Source: Caldifarciminota bacterium
GTDB taxonomy: Bacteria; Hydrothermota; Tepidihabitantia; SM23-42
Assembly: GCA_027026255.1 (NCBI GenBank)
Contig: JALVOT010000007.1
Location: forward strand, 1-64,000
Length of the DNA: 64,000 bases
Direction of reading: 5' to 3'
The translations under genes and the position numbers were made by a program. Below, piece after piece: positions 17,390-26,151 of this stretch; position 1 is the stretch's first letter; the number at the start of each line of letters is the position of its first letter. The notes under the pieces are model-generated. The model was not told the DNA's origin, did no database searches, and saw nothing but the letters and a program-made list of their open reading frames with translations.

Positions 17390-17739
17390 GATTCCTCTCC
17401 ACTTTTTTCATTATGCCTCCTTGATTAATTGCAACGGTATTCTGGACAGAATAAACTTCCCTGAGATTATTAAACTAAGACGAAAAATATTCAACAACTT
17501 CGTTTTACTTTTTTTATGTTATTTATTGGTCATTTGAAAAATTTCTCTACCATCTTCGCCCGGTTCCATTTTTCTCAGCGCGGGCGGCGTCCCCGCCGCC
17601 CGCTGGAGGTTTATCATTCTTAACTCGTTTCAGAATCTCCGGCAGCTCGCCGGGCGTTCCTGCCTCGGGGCGAGACGCCCCTCGGCTATATTGTAACATA
17701 GTTTACAAAAAACCGGGACAAAAAGTGGAGAGGAGTCAG
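17390..17739 (-). mobile_element. MITE-like element, copy 2 (inverted)
   Basis: A 350-base element in opposite orientation to copy 1. Its reverse complement aligns with copy 1 along the whole length, including the TIR, both GC-rich hairpins and the ATTCTTAACTCGTTTCAGAAT repeat. The target duplication is the 8-base CGGCACAG (17382-17389 and 17740-17747). One end holds AAGGAGGCATAATG, a ribosome site and ATG pointing outward; copy 1 has ACG there. No transposase is present. The stretch 17165-17381 before it holds only a short coding-like fragment and no clear gene. Confidence 0.85.
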
Positions 17740-17750
17740 CGGCACAGCCC

Positions 17751-17778
17751 TTGACTACCCATTAGATTTATATATAAT
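17751..17778 (+). promoter_or_regulatory. Promoter of DUF3467 gene
   Basis: TTGACT (17751-17756), 16 bases, TATAAT (17773-17778), then 15 bases with AAGGAG before the ATG at 17794. The -35 lies 3 bases after the target duplication of MITE copy 2. Confidence 0.75.
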
Positions 17779-17793
17779 TGCACAAGGAGAAAA

Positions 17794-18084
17794 ATGATGA
17801 ACGAAAAAAAAGCACCAATAAATATTGAGATAAGCCCGGAGCAATCCGAAGGGATTTATTCGAACTTTGTTCTTATAGCCCATTCACCCTCTGAATTTAT
17901 CCTGGATTTTGCCCGAATGCTTCCTGGTCTGCAAAAAGCCAAAGTCTTTACACGCATCATAATGACACCTCAAAATGCTGCTCTCCTTAAAAATGCCTTA
18001 GATGAAAATCTTAAAAAATATGAGGAGCGATTTGGAAAAATTAAAATCTTCGGTAAAGCAGAAAAAGAAATCGGTTTTAAATAA
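17794..18084 (+). CDS. DUF3467 family protein
   Basis: A 96-residue protein matching DUF3467. It contains IEISPEQSEGIYSNFVLIAHSPSEFILDF, here cited as the region at residues about 11-40, followed by ARMLPGLQKAKVFTRIIMTP and a helical tail. The family is small, soluble and of unknown function, often encoded near housekeeping genes. Its end overlaps the CCA-transferase start region, so it is probably translationally coupled to it. Confidence 0.8.
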   Translation: MMNEKKAPINIEISPEQSEGIYSNFVLIAHSPSEFILDFARMLPGLQKAKVFTRIIMTPQNAALLKNALDENLKKYEERFGKIKIFGKAEKEIGFK

Positions 18085-19183
18085 GATAATCGACTTCTTT
18101 GTGCACAGCAAGTTTCGGGCCTATCTTGTAGGTGGATATATCCGCGATTTGACCCTTGGTAAGAAACCGGTTGATATCGATATTGTTGTTGAAGGTGATG
18201 CTGTCAGGGCAGCCCGACAGCTGCATAAAAAATTGAAAGGAGAACTTACTGATTATCCTCAGTTCGGAACCGCATCTATCCTTGTGAACAATAAAAGGAT
18301 TGATCTGGCAAGCGCCCGATTGGAATCCTATCCCGGTCCCGGAAAACTACCCCATGTCTATCCCTCCAGTATTATAAGTGATTTAAATCGGAGGGATTTC
18401 ACAATTAATGCCATCGCAATGTCCATTTCCCGAGAAAATTTTGGAGAAATATTTGACCCATTCAACGGCCTCGAGGATATCAAAAAGGGATTGATAAGAA
18501 TACTGCACAAAAAAAGTTTCGTCGATGACCCGACCCGAATCTTCCGGGCATTGCGATATAAAAATCGTTTTGGATTCAGGATTGAACCTGAAACGGAAAA
18601 ATTGATGAAAAATGCAATCGCAAAAAATCTCATCAACCGACTAAGTGGAAAAAGAATTCTTAATGAAATCCGACTTATCTTTGCCGAGGAGTCATATCGG
18701 AAAATCCTGAACGACATTTCAGATTATGGAATTTTTAAGATAAAAAATCAACAACTTCAATTAATGAAATTTATGTACCGGGAAAAGATCTATTTTTATC
18801 TATCCCAGCTCAAGACCGACAAATTTCCCCTTACCAAAGAAGAAAAAAATAAAGTGGCTGATTTCCGCCGACTCTCCAAGACAATCGCAAGGTTATCAAA
18901 AACTTCAAAACCAAGTAAGATATATCAACTTCTCGCACCCATCCATATCGAAATCATCAAGATAATTCCCCTGATCCGACCCCAGCTGCGTCCCAAGATA
19001 AAAAAGTTTCTCAACCTTAAAAAGATAAAACCATTCATCACCGGCAAGGACCTCCTGAAATTGGGGTTCAAACCCGGAAAAAAATTCAAACATATTCTGG
19101 ATGACATCTTTATGCATCAACTGGATAAAAAATTTAAAACAAAAAAAGATGCCATCGCCTATCTTAAAGATTTAAAACGATAA
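18002..19183 (+). CDS. CCA tRNA nucleotidyltransferase / poly(A) polymerase family
   Basis: A class II nucleotidyltransferase of up to 393 residues, which adds CCA to tRNA 3' ends. This is essential here because the three tRNA genes in the window lack encoded CCA. Motifs: LVGGYIRDLTLG (GG-RD, nucleotide and flexible loop) and PVDIDIVVEGD (DxD metal site), then RRDFTINAIAM, FVDDPTRIFRALRYKNRF and GKRILNEI. The first part of the reading frame overlaps DUF3467. The true start could be the ATG at 18002, the ATG at 18020 or the TTG at 18032 with GAGGAG ahead of it. Its stop abuts the next ATG. Confidence 0.88.
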   Translation: MKILKNMRSDLEKLKSSVKQKKKSVLNKIIDFFVHSKFRAYLVGGYIRDLTLGKKPVDIDIVVEGDAVRAARQLHKKLKGELTDYPQFGTASILVNNKRIDLASARLESYPGPGKLPHVYPSSIISDLNRRDFTINAIAMSISRENFGEIFDPFNGLEDIKKGLIRILHKKSFVDDPTRIFRALRYKNRFGFRIEPETEKLMKNAIAKNLINRLSGKRILNEIRLIFAEESYRKILNDISDYGIFKIKNQQLQLMKFMYREKIYFYLSQLKTDKFPLTKEEKNKVADFRRLSKTIARLSKTSKPSKIYQLLAPIHIEIIKIIPLIRPQLRPKIKKFLNLKKIKPFITGKDLLKLGFKPGKKFKHILDDIFMHQLDKKFKTKKDAIAYLKDLKR

Positions 19184-19822
19184 ATGAACATCCTGATCGT
19201 TTATATCCTGTCTCTGCCACCAATCCTTTTTGCCCTGACGATTCACGAATATGCACATGGCTATGTTGCCTATCGAATGGGAGACCCCACGGCGAAATTT
19301 GCCGGCCGATTAACCCTCAATCCTATAAAACATATTGACCTCTTTGGATTTCTCGCCTTTTTAATCTTTCGTTTTGGCTGGGCGAAACCGGTTCCGATTC
19401 AACCCCATAATTTTACCGATATAAAAAAGGGTATTATATATACATCACTCGCTGGTCCTCTTTCAAATTTCCTCTTTGCAATTCCACTGGGTCTATTACT
19501 TCGTATCTTTCCGGTACTCTATCAGAACAATCTACTCCTGCCAATTGGTATGATGCTTCAACTGGGACTTATCTATAATCTCATATTCTGTGCCTTCAAC
19601 CTTATCCCTATTCCACCGCTTGACGGTTCAAAGGTGCTCTTCGTCCTGCTGCCGCCGGAATATAACCATATTAAACTCTGGCTGGAACATTATGGTTTTA
19701 TGGTGCTTATTGGACTCATATTCTTTGATCGTATCACCGGTCTCCCTATTCTCTGGGGATGGATTGGTCCATTCGTAAGTCTCTTTGCCAAATTATTTAC
19801 AGGTTCCTTACCCCTGCTTTAA
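19184..19822 (+). CDS. Site-2 protease family (M50) membrane metalloprotease
   Basis: A 212-residue integral membrane protein of the short M50 rhomboid-unrelated S2P group. The zinc motif is HEYAH (about 21-25) in the first membrane helix, and the third ligand is in NLIPIPPLDGSK. There are five to six hydrophobic helices and no PDZ domain, unlike RseP. Intramembrane substrates are unknown for this short group. The ATG directly follows the stop of the CCA transferase. Confidence 0.88.
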   Translation: MNILIVYILSLPPILFALTIHEYAHGYVAYRMGDPTAKFAGRLTLNPIKHIDLFGFLAFLIFRFGWAKPVPIQPHNFTDIKKGIIYTSLAGPLSNFLFAIPLGLLLRIFPVLYQNNLLLPIGMMLQLGLIYNLIFCAFNLIPIPPLDGSKVLFVLLPPEYNHIKLWLEHYGFMVLIGLIFFDRITGLPILWGWIGPFVSLFAKLFTGSLPLL

Positions 19823-19841
19823 AAATTTTTAAGGAGGTAGT

Positions 19842-22124
19842 GTGAATAAATTCCTGAAAATTTTATTAATCGTTATTTTTGTTATTCTGTTACTTATCAC
19901 CGGCGCATTTTTATTAATAAGCTCTTATCTAACACCACAAAATTTACGTAATATTGTAACACAAATCTCGTCAGAAACCCTGAAACATCCGGTGAAGATT
20001 GGCGCAGTCCACCTCCATTTCGGATTAAGAATCGGTATCCGTATTGATGATATTTCACTACCCAATGTAAAAGGATTCAGCCCGGGCCCGATGCTCGAAA
20101 TTAACCGAATCTTCCTCAATCTACGTCTCTTTCCCCTGCTGCAGCACAAAATCGATATCGACCAGATTGAATTGATAAATGCCAAAATAAAGTTAGAAAA
20201 AAATCAGGTGGGGAAATTAAATTTTTCTGCAATCATTCCCAAAAAGGCTTCCGGATCAAACTGGGCTCTTTCCCTTTCATCAATCGACCTCAAAAAAAGC
20301 GAGATTCACTATATAGACCCCAATGCAAAGCTGAATATCCATCTTAAAGATTTCACTCAACATATCTCATTCAATCGAAATAATATAAAGGTATCAGGAA
20401 ACCAGACGCTGTATCTATTGAAAACCAAATCCCTCCCGGAAATGGTTATCAAAATTAACAACCAGATTTCCTATGATACACTAAAAAAGAATATTCTTAT
20501 TAAGAAGATAACTGCGGAATATTCTCCGATATCATTCAAAATTTCAGGCACTGTTGAAAACGCTGAATTGCTGAACCTTGATGCCGAACTAAAAGTTGCG
20601 GAATTGGGTGAACTACTACCGCTTTTGCCTTCAAACAGTCGACCTCAGACCTTAAAAGGCCGACTCAAAGCTGACCTTTCTGTCCTGGGGACAATAAAAG
20701 AACCGAAACTTGATGGCAGGTGTGAATTAAAAAATATCTCACTATTATTAAAAGATGCCCAGCGTCCTATTGAAAAAATTCACGGCAGCCTCTCCTTCGA
20801 CCAGAACGGTCTTCGTAATATTATCATTCAAGGTATGATCAATCAAGCAAAATTTGATGTCGCGGGTTCTGTAACAAATTTCAAAAACCCTCTGCTCGAT
20901 ATTATTGTAAAACTTAACGGTAACCTTAAAGACCTTCAAGCGATGACTGCAGCACTAAAAGAAATTAAAATGGCTGGACCATTTATGATAAAACTGGCGA
21001 TTAAAGGCACAACAAAAAACCCCGCCTATTTTGGAGAATTTAATCTGAGGGGTGGCAAGATTGATGGTATCGGATTGACAAAATCCATTGACAATCTTTA
21101 TGTCAGAGGAAATATTCATAACAATTCGGCTCGCATAAAAGAATGTAGCGGTCACATCGGACGATCCGATTTTCTCTTCAGCGGCTATCTTACCAATTTC
21201 AAAAAACCGGTTATCCAGATAGACAATCGATCCAATACAATAGACCTTGATGAATTACTACCGCCGCCTTCAAAAAAATCAAAAAAGGTTACTGGCAAAC
21301 CAATACCATTAACCATCCAGGGAAAGGTTAGAATAAACAAATTAACCGGGATGGATATGGAATTTCAAAACATAAACACCGATTTCACCTTTGAAAACGG
21401 CGTTATTGATATTAGAAATTGTTCAGCCAATACCTTTGATGGAAATGTAAAACTCGATTTCTACTACGACTCCAAAAGTCCTGAGCCCTATCGTATAAAT
21501 ACCAGGATGACATCGTTGTCGGCCCGAAAAATTCTCAAGAGATTTTTAAAGTTTGATAAACTAACTGGGCGGCTGACCGGTATGGGGAATTTCCAGGGCA
21601 GAGGTTTCGCACGCAATCAAATCATCAGCGGACTATCTGCCTCGGGTAATCTTAAATTTACCAATGGTACATTTAAAAACTTCGAATTTTTGAACCAAAT
21701 GCTCGCCTGGTTGGGAATAAAGAACTATAAAAATTTAAGGTTTAAAGACCTTGTATGCTACTTCAAAATCGACCACGGCAAGGCCCAGGTCAAGGATTGG
21801 GCATTATCATCAGCAGTCGGCGATTTTCTGAGCAACGGAACCATAGGACTAAATGGTAATATCAATCTTAAAATCAGCGCCACACTTACGAAGAAATATT
21901 CAAGTATTGTAAAAAAATATCACGGTGATTGGCTCTTCTATTTTGATAAAAAAGGAAGGGCGATCATCGATATGGATGTCACCGGAAAACTCAATTCCCC
22001 GCGATTCCGTCTTGATCGTAATAGAATAAAGAAAAGGCTTAAGGGCAAGATCAAAGATGAATTTAATAAAAAGAAAAAAGAATGGGAGAATAAACTAAAA
22101 AAACAGTTGCGCGGCGGGAAATAA
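19842..22124 (+). CDS. AsmA-family envelope protein
   Basis: A 760-residue protein starting at GTG with AAGGAGGT 7 bases before. It has a single N-terminal membrane helix (about 5-27) and then a very long beta-rich region in the style of AsmA/YhdP/TamB proteins (ISLPNVKGF, IDIDQIELINAKIKLEK, and repeated GxVxNxxxPxLxI patterns such as VAGSVTNFKNPLLDIIVKL). Such proteins span the periplasm as lipid-transport bridges. The C-terminus is strongly basic (KKRLKGKIKDEFNKKKKEW). It implies a diderm envelope. Confidence 0.85.
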   Translation: MNKFLKILLIVIFVILLLITGAFLLISSYLTPQNLRNIVTQISSETLKHPVKIGAVHLHFGLRIGIRIDDISLPNVKGFSPGPMLEINRIFLNLRLFPLLQHKIDIDQIELINAKIKLEKNQVGKLNFSAIIPKKASGSNWALSLSSIDLKKSEIHYIDPNAKLNIHLKDFTQHISFNRNNIKVSGNQTLYLLKTKSLPEMVIKINNQISYDTLKKNILIKKITAEYSPISFKISGTVENAELLNLDAELKVAELGELLPLLPSNSRPQTLKGRLKADLSVLGTIKEPKLDGRCELKNISLLLKDAQRPIEKIHGSLSFDQNGLRNIIIQGMINQAKFDVAGSVTNFKNPLLDIIVKLNGNLKDLQAMTAALKEIKMAGPFMIKLAIKGTTKNPAYFGEFNLRGGKIDGIGLTKSIDNLYVRGNIHNNSARIKECSGHIGRSDFLFSGYLTNFKKPVIQIDNRSNTIDLDELLPPPSKKSKKVTGKPIPLTIQGKVRINKLTGMDMEFQNINTDFTFENGVIDIRNCSANTFDGNVKLDFYYDSKSPEPYRINTRMTSLSARKILKRFLKFDKLTGRLTGMGNFQGRGFARNQIISGLSASGNLKFTNGTFKNFEFLNQMLAWLGIKNYKNLRFKDLVCYFKIDHGKAQVKDWALSSAVGDFLSNGTIGLNGNINLKISATLTKKYSSIVKKYHGDWLFYFDKKGRAIIDMDVTGKLNSPRFRLDRNRIKKRLKGKIKDEFNKKKKEWENKLKKQLRGGK

Positions 22125-22303
22125 GCCGGTTCGCTATGAACTTTATCCGGTACTGCTGATAAAATGTTCCTCAAACCTTTCAGAGCTCCAGGCCATCTCG
22201 GCCTACATAATATATTAATATATTAAGATGCATCATATTCCCCCAAAACAGAAAACCCTTTTGGCCGTCAAGAGAAATCGAAGGGAATTCAGGGCTTTAT
22301 ATG

Positions 22304-22331
22304 TTGACAAAATAGAATTGATAAATATAAT
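22304..22331 (+). promoter_or_regulatory. Promoter of yjbQ-type gene
   Basis: TTGACA (22304-22309), 16 bases, TATAAT (22326-22331); the ATG at 22337 follows after 5 bases with no ribosome site, so it is predicted to be leaderless. Upstream, 22125-22303 holds an AGGCC...GGCCT hairpin (22190-22204) that may act as a terminator for the AsmA gene. Confidence 0.8.
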
Positions 22332-22336
22332 AACCT

Positions 22337-22741
22337 ATGTTAGAAAAGCTGATGGTGGACACGAACACAAGATGCCAGCTGATTGATGTTAGCAAAGAAA
22401 TTCAGGCGATAATAAATAAACATAAAATAGAACAGGGGACTGTTCACATCTTCTGTCCCCACACCACCGCTGCGGTAACGGTCAATGAAAATTACGACCC
22501 CTCAGTTCCGTCTGATATAACCAATGCCCTATCAAAACTTATTCCCCATCATGCCGACTATACCCATACCGAGGGCAATGCCGATGCCCACATAAAATCA
22601 GCGATAGTCGGTTCTTCACGCACCTTATTCATCAAAGACGGTAAAATCGCTCTCGGCACCTGGCAGGGAATCTATCTCTGTGAATTTGATGGACCTCGAA
22701 CCCGTGAGGTCTGGATAAAACTAATCAAAGACAAAGAGTAA
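22337..22741 (+). CDS. YjbQ family (UPF0047) protein
   Basis: A 134-residue protein of the YjbQ/UPF0047 family, described as a secondary thiamine-phosphate-synthase activity in E. coli; the native role is uncertain. It has VHIFCPHTTAAVTVNEN near residues 42-58 and the conserved HHADYTHTEGNADAHIK and LGTWQGIYLCEFDGPR segments with metal-binding histidines. The length is typical. It has a leaderless-type promoter, and 114 bases follow before the aminotransferase gene. Confidence 0.9.
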   Translation: MLEKLMVDTNTRCQLIDVSKEIQAIINKHKIEQGTVHIFCPHTTAAVTVNENYDPSVPSDITNALSKLIPHHADYTHTEGNADAHIKSAIVGSSRTLFIKDGKIALGTWQGIYLCEFDGPRTREVWIKLIKDKE

Positions 22742-22855
22742 GGAAATAATAACCTATGGGCGGAACTATAAAAATATTCAGGGATAATATTATGCCTGAA
22801 TATAAAATATTGCATTTTCGGCTATTATCTATTCTAATCAATACAAGGAGGAATA

Positions 22856-23923
22856 ATGCATAAAAAATTATTTATCCCCGGGCCAACCGAGGTCCGAAAA
22901 GAAGTGCTCGATGCCCAGACAAAACCATTAATCGGACACAGGATGAGTTCATTCACAGAACTTTATACCGGAATAATAAAAAAGTTAAAAGAACTTCTGG
23001 ATACCGAAAACTTTATTACAGTCCTCACCGCCTCAGGAACTGCATTGATGGAAGCAGCTATCCGCAATTGTGTAAAGGAAAATGTGCTCTGTTGTGTGAG
23101 CGGTGCATTTGGTGACCGCTGGTATAAGATTGCCCAAAAATGCGATAAAAATGCCGATGCCGTCACGGTTGAATGGGGAAAGTCAATAAAGCCTGAAATG
23201 ATTGAAGAAAAACTGAAAGCAAAAAACTATGAAGCGGTTACCGTGGTTCAGAATGAAACATCTACTGGTGTGCGTGCCCCGATTGAAGAAATCGGTGCTT
23301 TACTCAAGAAATATCCTGATACCCTGTTCCTTGTTGATACGGTAAGCTCATTAATGGGCGATAAGATTGATATAACCGGATGTAACATCGATGTCTGCCT
23401 TACATCATCACAAAAGGCATTCGCTCTTCCCCCGGGTCTTGCGGTTGGAATAATAAATGACAAAGCATTAGAAAAAGCAAAAGGTGTTTCAGGCCGCGGC
23501 CATTATGCAGACTTCGTTGGATTAAAAGACTACTTTGATAAGAAAGGACAAACACCAACCACCCCGGCGATAACCCTGATGTACGCACTAAACACCCAGC
23601 TGGATCGGATTAAACAGGAAGGTATGGAAAATCGCTATCAGAGACATCTGAAGATGGCACAATATGTCCGGGAATGGGCAAAAAACAACTTTACCCTTTT
23701 TGCTGAGCCTGGTTATGAATCGGTTACTGTAACCTGTATAAAGAATACAAAAAATATAAATGTCGCCGGATTAAACAAAGAACTGGGCAAAAGGGGATTT
23801 GCCATATCCAATGGTTACGGTAAGTTAAAAGAACAAACATTCAGAATCGCTCATATGGGTGACATTACCCTTGATGAAATTCAGGAACTGATTAATAACA
23901 TCAACGAAATTCTTGGATTATAA
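22856..23923 (+). CDS. Class V aminotransferase (alanine/serine-glyoxylate type)
   Basis: A 355-residue PLP enzyme of the alanine-glyoxylate / serine-glyoxylate / serine-pyruvate group. The N-terminal FIPGPTEVRKEV is typical, as are GTALMEAAIRN, VVQNETSTGVRAPIEEI and the PLP-binding K187 in TSSQKAFALPPG. It precedes serA-like and DUF1015 genes with strong AAGGAGG sites and short gaps. Two roles are possible: phosphoserine aminotransferase in serine synthesis, or serine:glyoxylate aminotransferase feeding hydroxypyruvate to the glycerate dehydrogenase and kinase encoded convergently at 26106-28213. Confidence 0.88.
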   Translation: MHKKLFIPGPTEVRKEVLDAQTKPLIGHRMSSFTELYTGIIKKLKELLDTENFITVLTASGTALMEAAIRNCVKENVLCCVSGAFGDRWYKIAQKCDKNADAVTVEWGKSIKPEMIEEKLKAKNYEAVTVVQNETSTGVRAPIEEIGALLKKYPDTLFLVDTVSSLMGDKIDITGCNIDVCLTSSQKAFALPPGLAVGIINDKALEKAKGVSGRGHYADFVGLKDYFDKKGQTPTTPAITLMYALNTQLDRIKQEGMENRYQRHLKMAQYVREWAKNNFTLFAEPGYESVTVTCIKNTKNINVAGLNKELGKRGFAISNGYGKLKEQTFRIAHMGDITLDEIQELINNINEILGL

Positions 23924-23940
23924 TTTTTAAAGGAGGTAAG

Positions 23941-24840
23941 ATGAAAATTCTTATTTCTGATCCCATTACAGAACAGGGTATCCAGATATTAAAAGACGCA
24001 GGATTTGATGTGGTAGTGAAAACCGGACTTTCACCCGATGAACTTGTATCGATAATCCCTGAATACAGCGGCATTATTGTGCGCAGTGCAACCAAGGTTA
24101 CCAGAAAAGTTATTGAGGCAGCCAAGAACCTCAAGGTTATCGGACGGGCTGGAATCGGCCTTGATAATATTGACCTTCAAGCCGCCCAGGAAAAAGGGAT
24201 TAAGGTCGTCAATACACCAACTGCAACATCAATTTCGGTTGCTGAACTTGCTCTGGCAATGATGTTTGCAGCAGCAAGAAGTATCCCGCAAGCATCAAAC
24301 TCAACCAAGGCAGGAAAATGGGAAAAAAAGAAATTCAAAGGTTTTGAATTATACAACAAGAAACTTGGTATTATCGGCCTGGGAAGAATCGGAACCGAAC
24401 TGGCAAAACGCACCCGCACCCTGGGTATGGAAATTATCGCCTACGACCCTTATGTAAAAACAAGTGAATTCGCCAGACTTGTTGACCTTGATATACTCCT
24501 CAAGGAATCTGATTACATTTCACTTCATATCCCTAAGACCGAAGAGACGACCCACCTCATCAACAAATCTGCCTTTGAAAAGATGAAACAGGGCGTCGTA
24601 ATAATAAACTGTGCCCGAGGTGGAGTGGTGGATGAGGATGCCCTTTATGATGCAATCAAAAGTCAGAAGGTAAGAATCGCCTGTATCGATGTCTACGAAA
24701 ATGAACCAGCGCGGGAAAATAAACTATTCGAATTGGATGCGGTGATTGCTACACCCCATATCGGTGCCCAGACCAAGGAAGGACAAACACGGGCGGGAAT
24801 TCAGATTGCCGAAAAGGTTAAAGAAGCATTAAAATCTTAA
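23941..24840 (+). CDS. serA: D-3-phosphoglycerate dehydrogenase-type 2-hydroxyacid dehydrogenase
   Basis: A 299-residue NAD-dependent D-2-hydroxyacid dehydrogenase of the short SerA form with no ACT or regulatory domain. It has VRSATKVTRKVIE, GRAGIGLDNID, NAD motif GIIGLGRIGTE, the catalytic Arg in INCARGGVVDEDAL, and the His in TPHIGAQTKEGQ. It likely makes 3-phosphohydroxypyruvate from 3-phosphoglycerate, the first step of serine synthesis. AAGGAGGTAAG precedes the ATG, 17 bases after the aminotransferase stop; DUF1015 follows. Confidence 0.88.
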   Translation: MKILISDPITEQGIQILKDAGFDVVVKTGLSPDELVSIIPEYSGIIVRSATKVTRKVIEAAKNLKVIGRAGIGLDNIDLQAAQEKGIKVVNTPTATSISVAELALAMMFAAARSIPQASNSTKAGKWEKKKFKGFELYNKKLGIIGLGRIGTELAKRTRTLGMEIIAYDPYVKTSEFARLVDLDILLKESDYISLHIPKTEETTHLINKSAFEKMKQGVVIINCARGGVVDEDALYDAIKSQKVRIACIDVYENEPARENKLFELDAVIATPHIGAQTKEGQTRAGIQIAEKVKEALKS

Positions 24841-24855
24841 ATAAGAAAGGATGAT

Positions 24856-26151
24856 ATGCCAGTCATAAAACCATTTAGAGGAATTAGATACAATCCAGAA
24901 AAAATAGAAGAAATTGCCGATGTTGTCTGTCTTCCCTACGATCAGATAACTGATGAAATGGATATCTTCTATAAGACAAAAAGCCCTTACAACTTTGTTC
25001 GGCTTGTTCTCACGAAATATGCCAATGGACACAATCGGCGGAAAGAATATAACGAGGCGAGAAAGTATATTGAACAGTGGCAAAGGAATAAGATATTTAT
25101 CCAGGAAGAACAGCCTGCAATCTATCCTTACATTCAGAAATTCAGTGTATCAAAAAACGAATACACGCGTAAGGCGTTCATCTGTCTTATACGACTTGAA
25201 GAACTGGGCAAGAATATACTACCGCACGAACGCACCTTGAGCAAACCCAAGGAGGATAGACTCAATCTACTGCGAATCACAAAAAAAGACTTAGAACCTG
25301 TATTCCTCCTCTATATCGATGAGAAAAATTATATCAATAAACTCCTGGAAGAATACTACCAGCAGGAACCGTTGATTGATCTTAAGGATGATGACCAGGT
25401 TGAACATAAGATGTGGTGCTCAACCGACCCCAAACTTCAGGAAAAGATTACCAAACATTTAGAAAAATCCATTTTTGTCATTGCTGACGGACATCACCGC
25501 TATGAAACCGCACTCAACTATCTAAGGGAACTCAGGGTTAAGGATCCTGAACATCCCGCCTACTATAAACTTGTTGCCTTAGTCAATATAGAAGATAAAG
25601 GGCTTGTCATTCTTCCAACCCATCGTCTGATAAAAAAACTTGAGGATTTTAATCTTGGAACTTTCTTAAAGAAAACTTCAGAATACTTTGAAATTAAAAA
25701 GACCGACCGACAAAATATTGGCAAGGAACTTCATGAAGCCAGACTCCATACATTCGGTTTTTACAGCCGCGAAACCGCCTATATCCTGACATTAAAATCA
25801 CCCAATGTAATGAAAGAGCTGCTTCCCCAGCGGAGTGAAAGTTATCAAAACCTTGATGTCGCAATTCTGCATACGATTATGATTGAAAATGTGCTCGGTA
25901 TAAAACCCGAACAGACCGAAGAATATATCCGGTATGAAAGGGGCATTGAGGATACAATGAGACAGGTTGACTCAGGAAAATTTCAGTTCTGTTTTCTGAT
26001 GAATCCAACTCTACCCACACAGGTCAGGGATGTTGCCCAGAATAAAGAAAGGATGCCTCAGAAATCCACTGACTTCTATCCAAAATTAATCTCGGGACTG
26101 GTCTTCTACGATTTAGAAAAACCCCGGCCTAATTCTAATCCCATCTCATAG
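24856..26151 (+). CDS. DUF1015 family protein
   Basis: A 431-residue protein of the DUF1015 family. Typical segments are PFRGIRYNPEKI at the N-terminus, VVCLPYDQI, NFVRLVL, PYIQKFS, HERTLSKPKEDR, FVIADGHHRYETALNY, and TRLI/LPTHRLI-like and MNPT sequences. The family often sits next to serA and serC homologues, but its reaction is not firmly established. A place in serine metabolism is inferred from context, since no phosphoserine phosphatase is seen here. The 3' end overlaps the convergent glycerate kinase gene by 46 bases. Confidence 0.85.
   Translation: MPVIKPFRGIRYNPEKIEEIADVVCLPYDQITDEMDIFYKTKSPYNFVRLVLTKYANGHNRRKEYNEARKYIEQWQRNKIFIQEEQPAIYPYIQKFSVSKNEYTRKAFICLIRLEELGKNILPHERTLSKPKEDRLNLLRITKKDLEPVFLLYIDEKNYINKLLEEYYQQEPLIDLKDDDQVEHKMWCSTDPKLQEKITKHLEKSIFVIADGHHRYETALNYLRELRVKDPEHPAYYKLVALVNIEDKGLVILPTHRLIKKLEDFNLGTFLKKTSEYFEIKKTDRQNIGKELHEARLHTFGFYSRETAYILTLKSPNVMKELLPQRSESYQNLDVAILHTIMIENVLGIKPEQTEEYIRYERGIEDTMRQVDSGKFQFCFLMNPTLPTQVRDVAQNKERMPQKSTDFYPKLISGLVFYDLEKPRPNSNPIS

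Noticed and set aside
14160-17747. Composite transposon carrying the SBBP gene between the two elements
   Set aside because: Each element has its own, different target duplication, which shows two independent insertions.
22742-22855. Promoter of the aminotransferase gene
   Set aside because: No box pair with the 16-base rule is found; TTGCAT near 22811 is too weak to annotate.
24300-24460. Several long open frames on the opposite strand of housekeeping genes
   Set aside because: They lack ribosome sites and promoters, and lie entirely inside well-supported genes; they are shadows.
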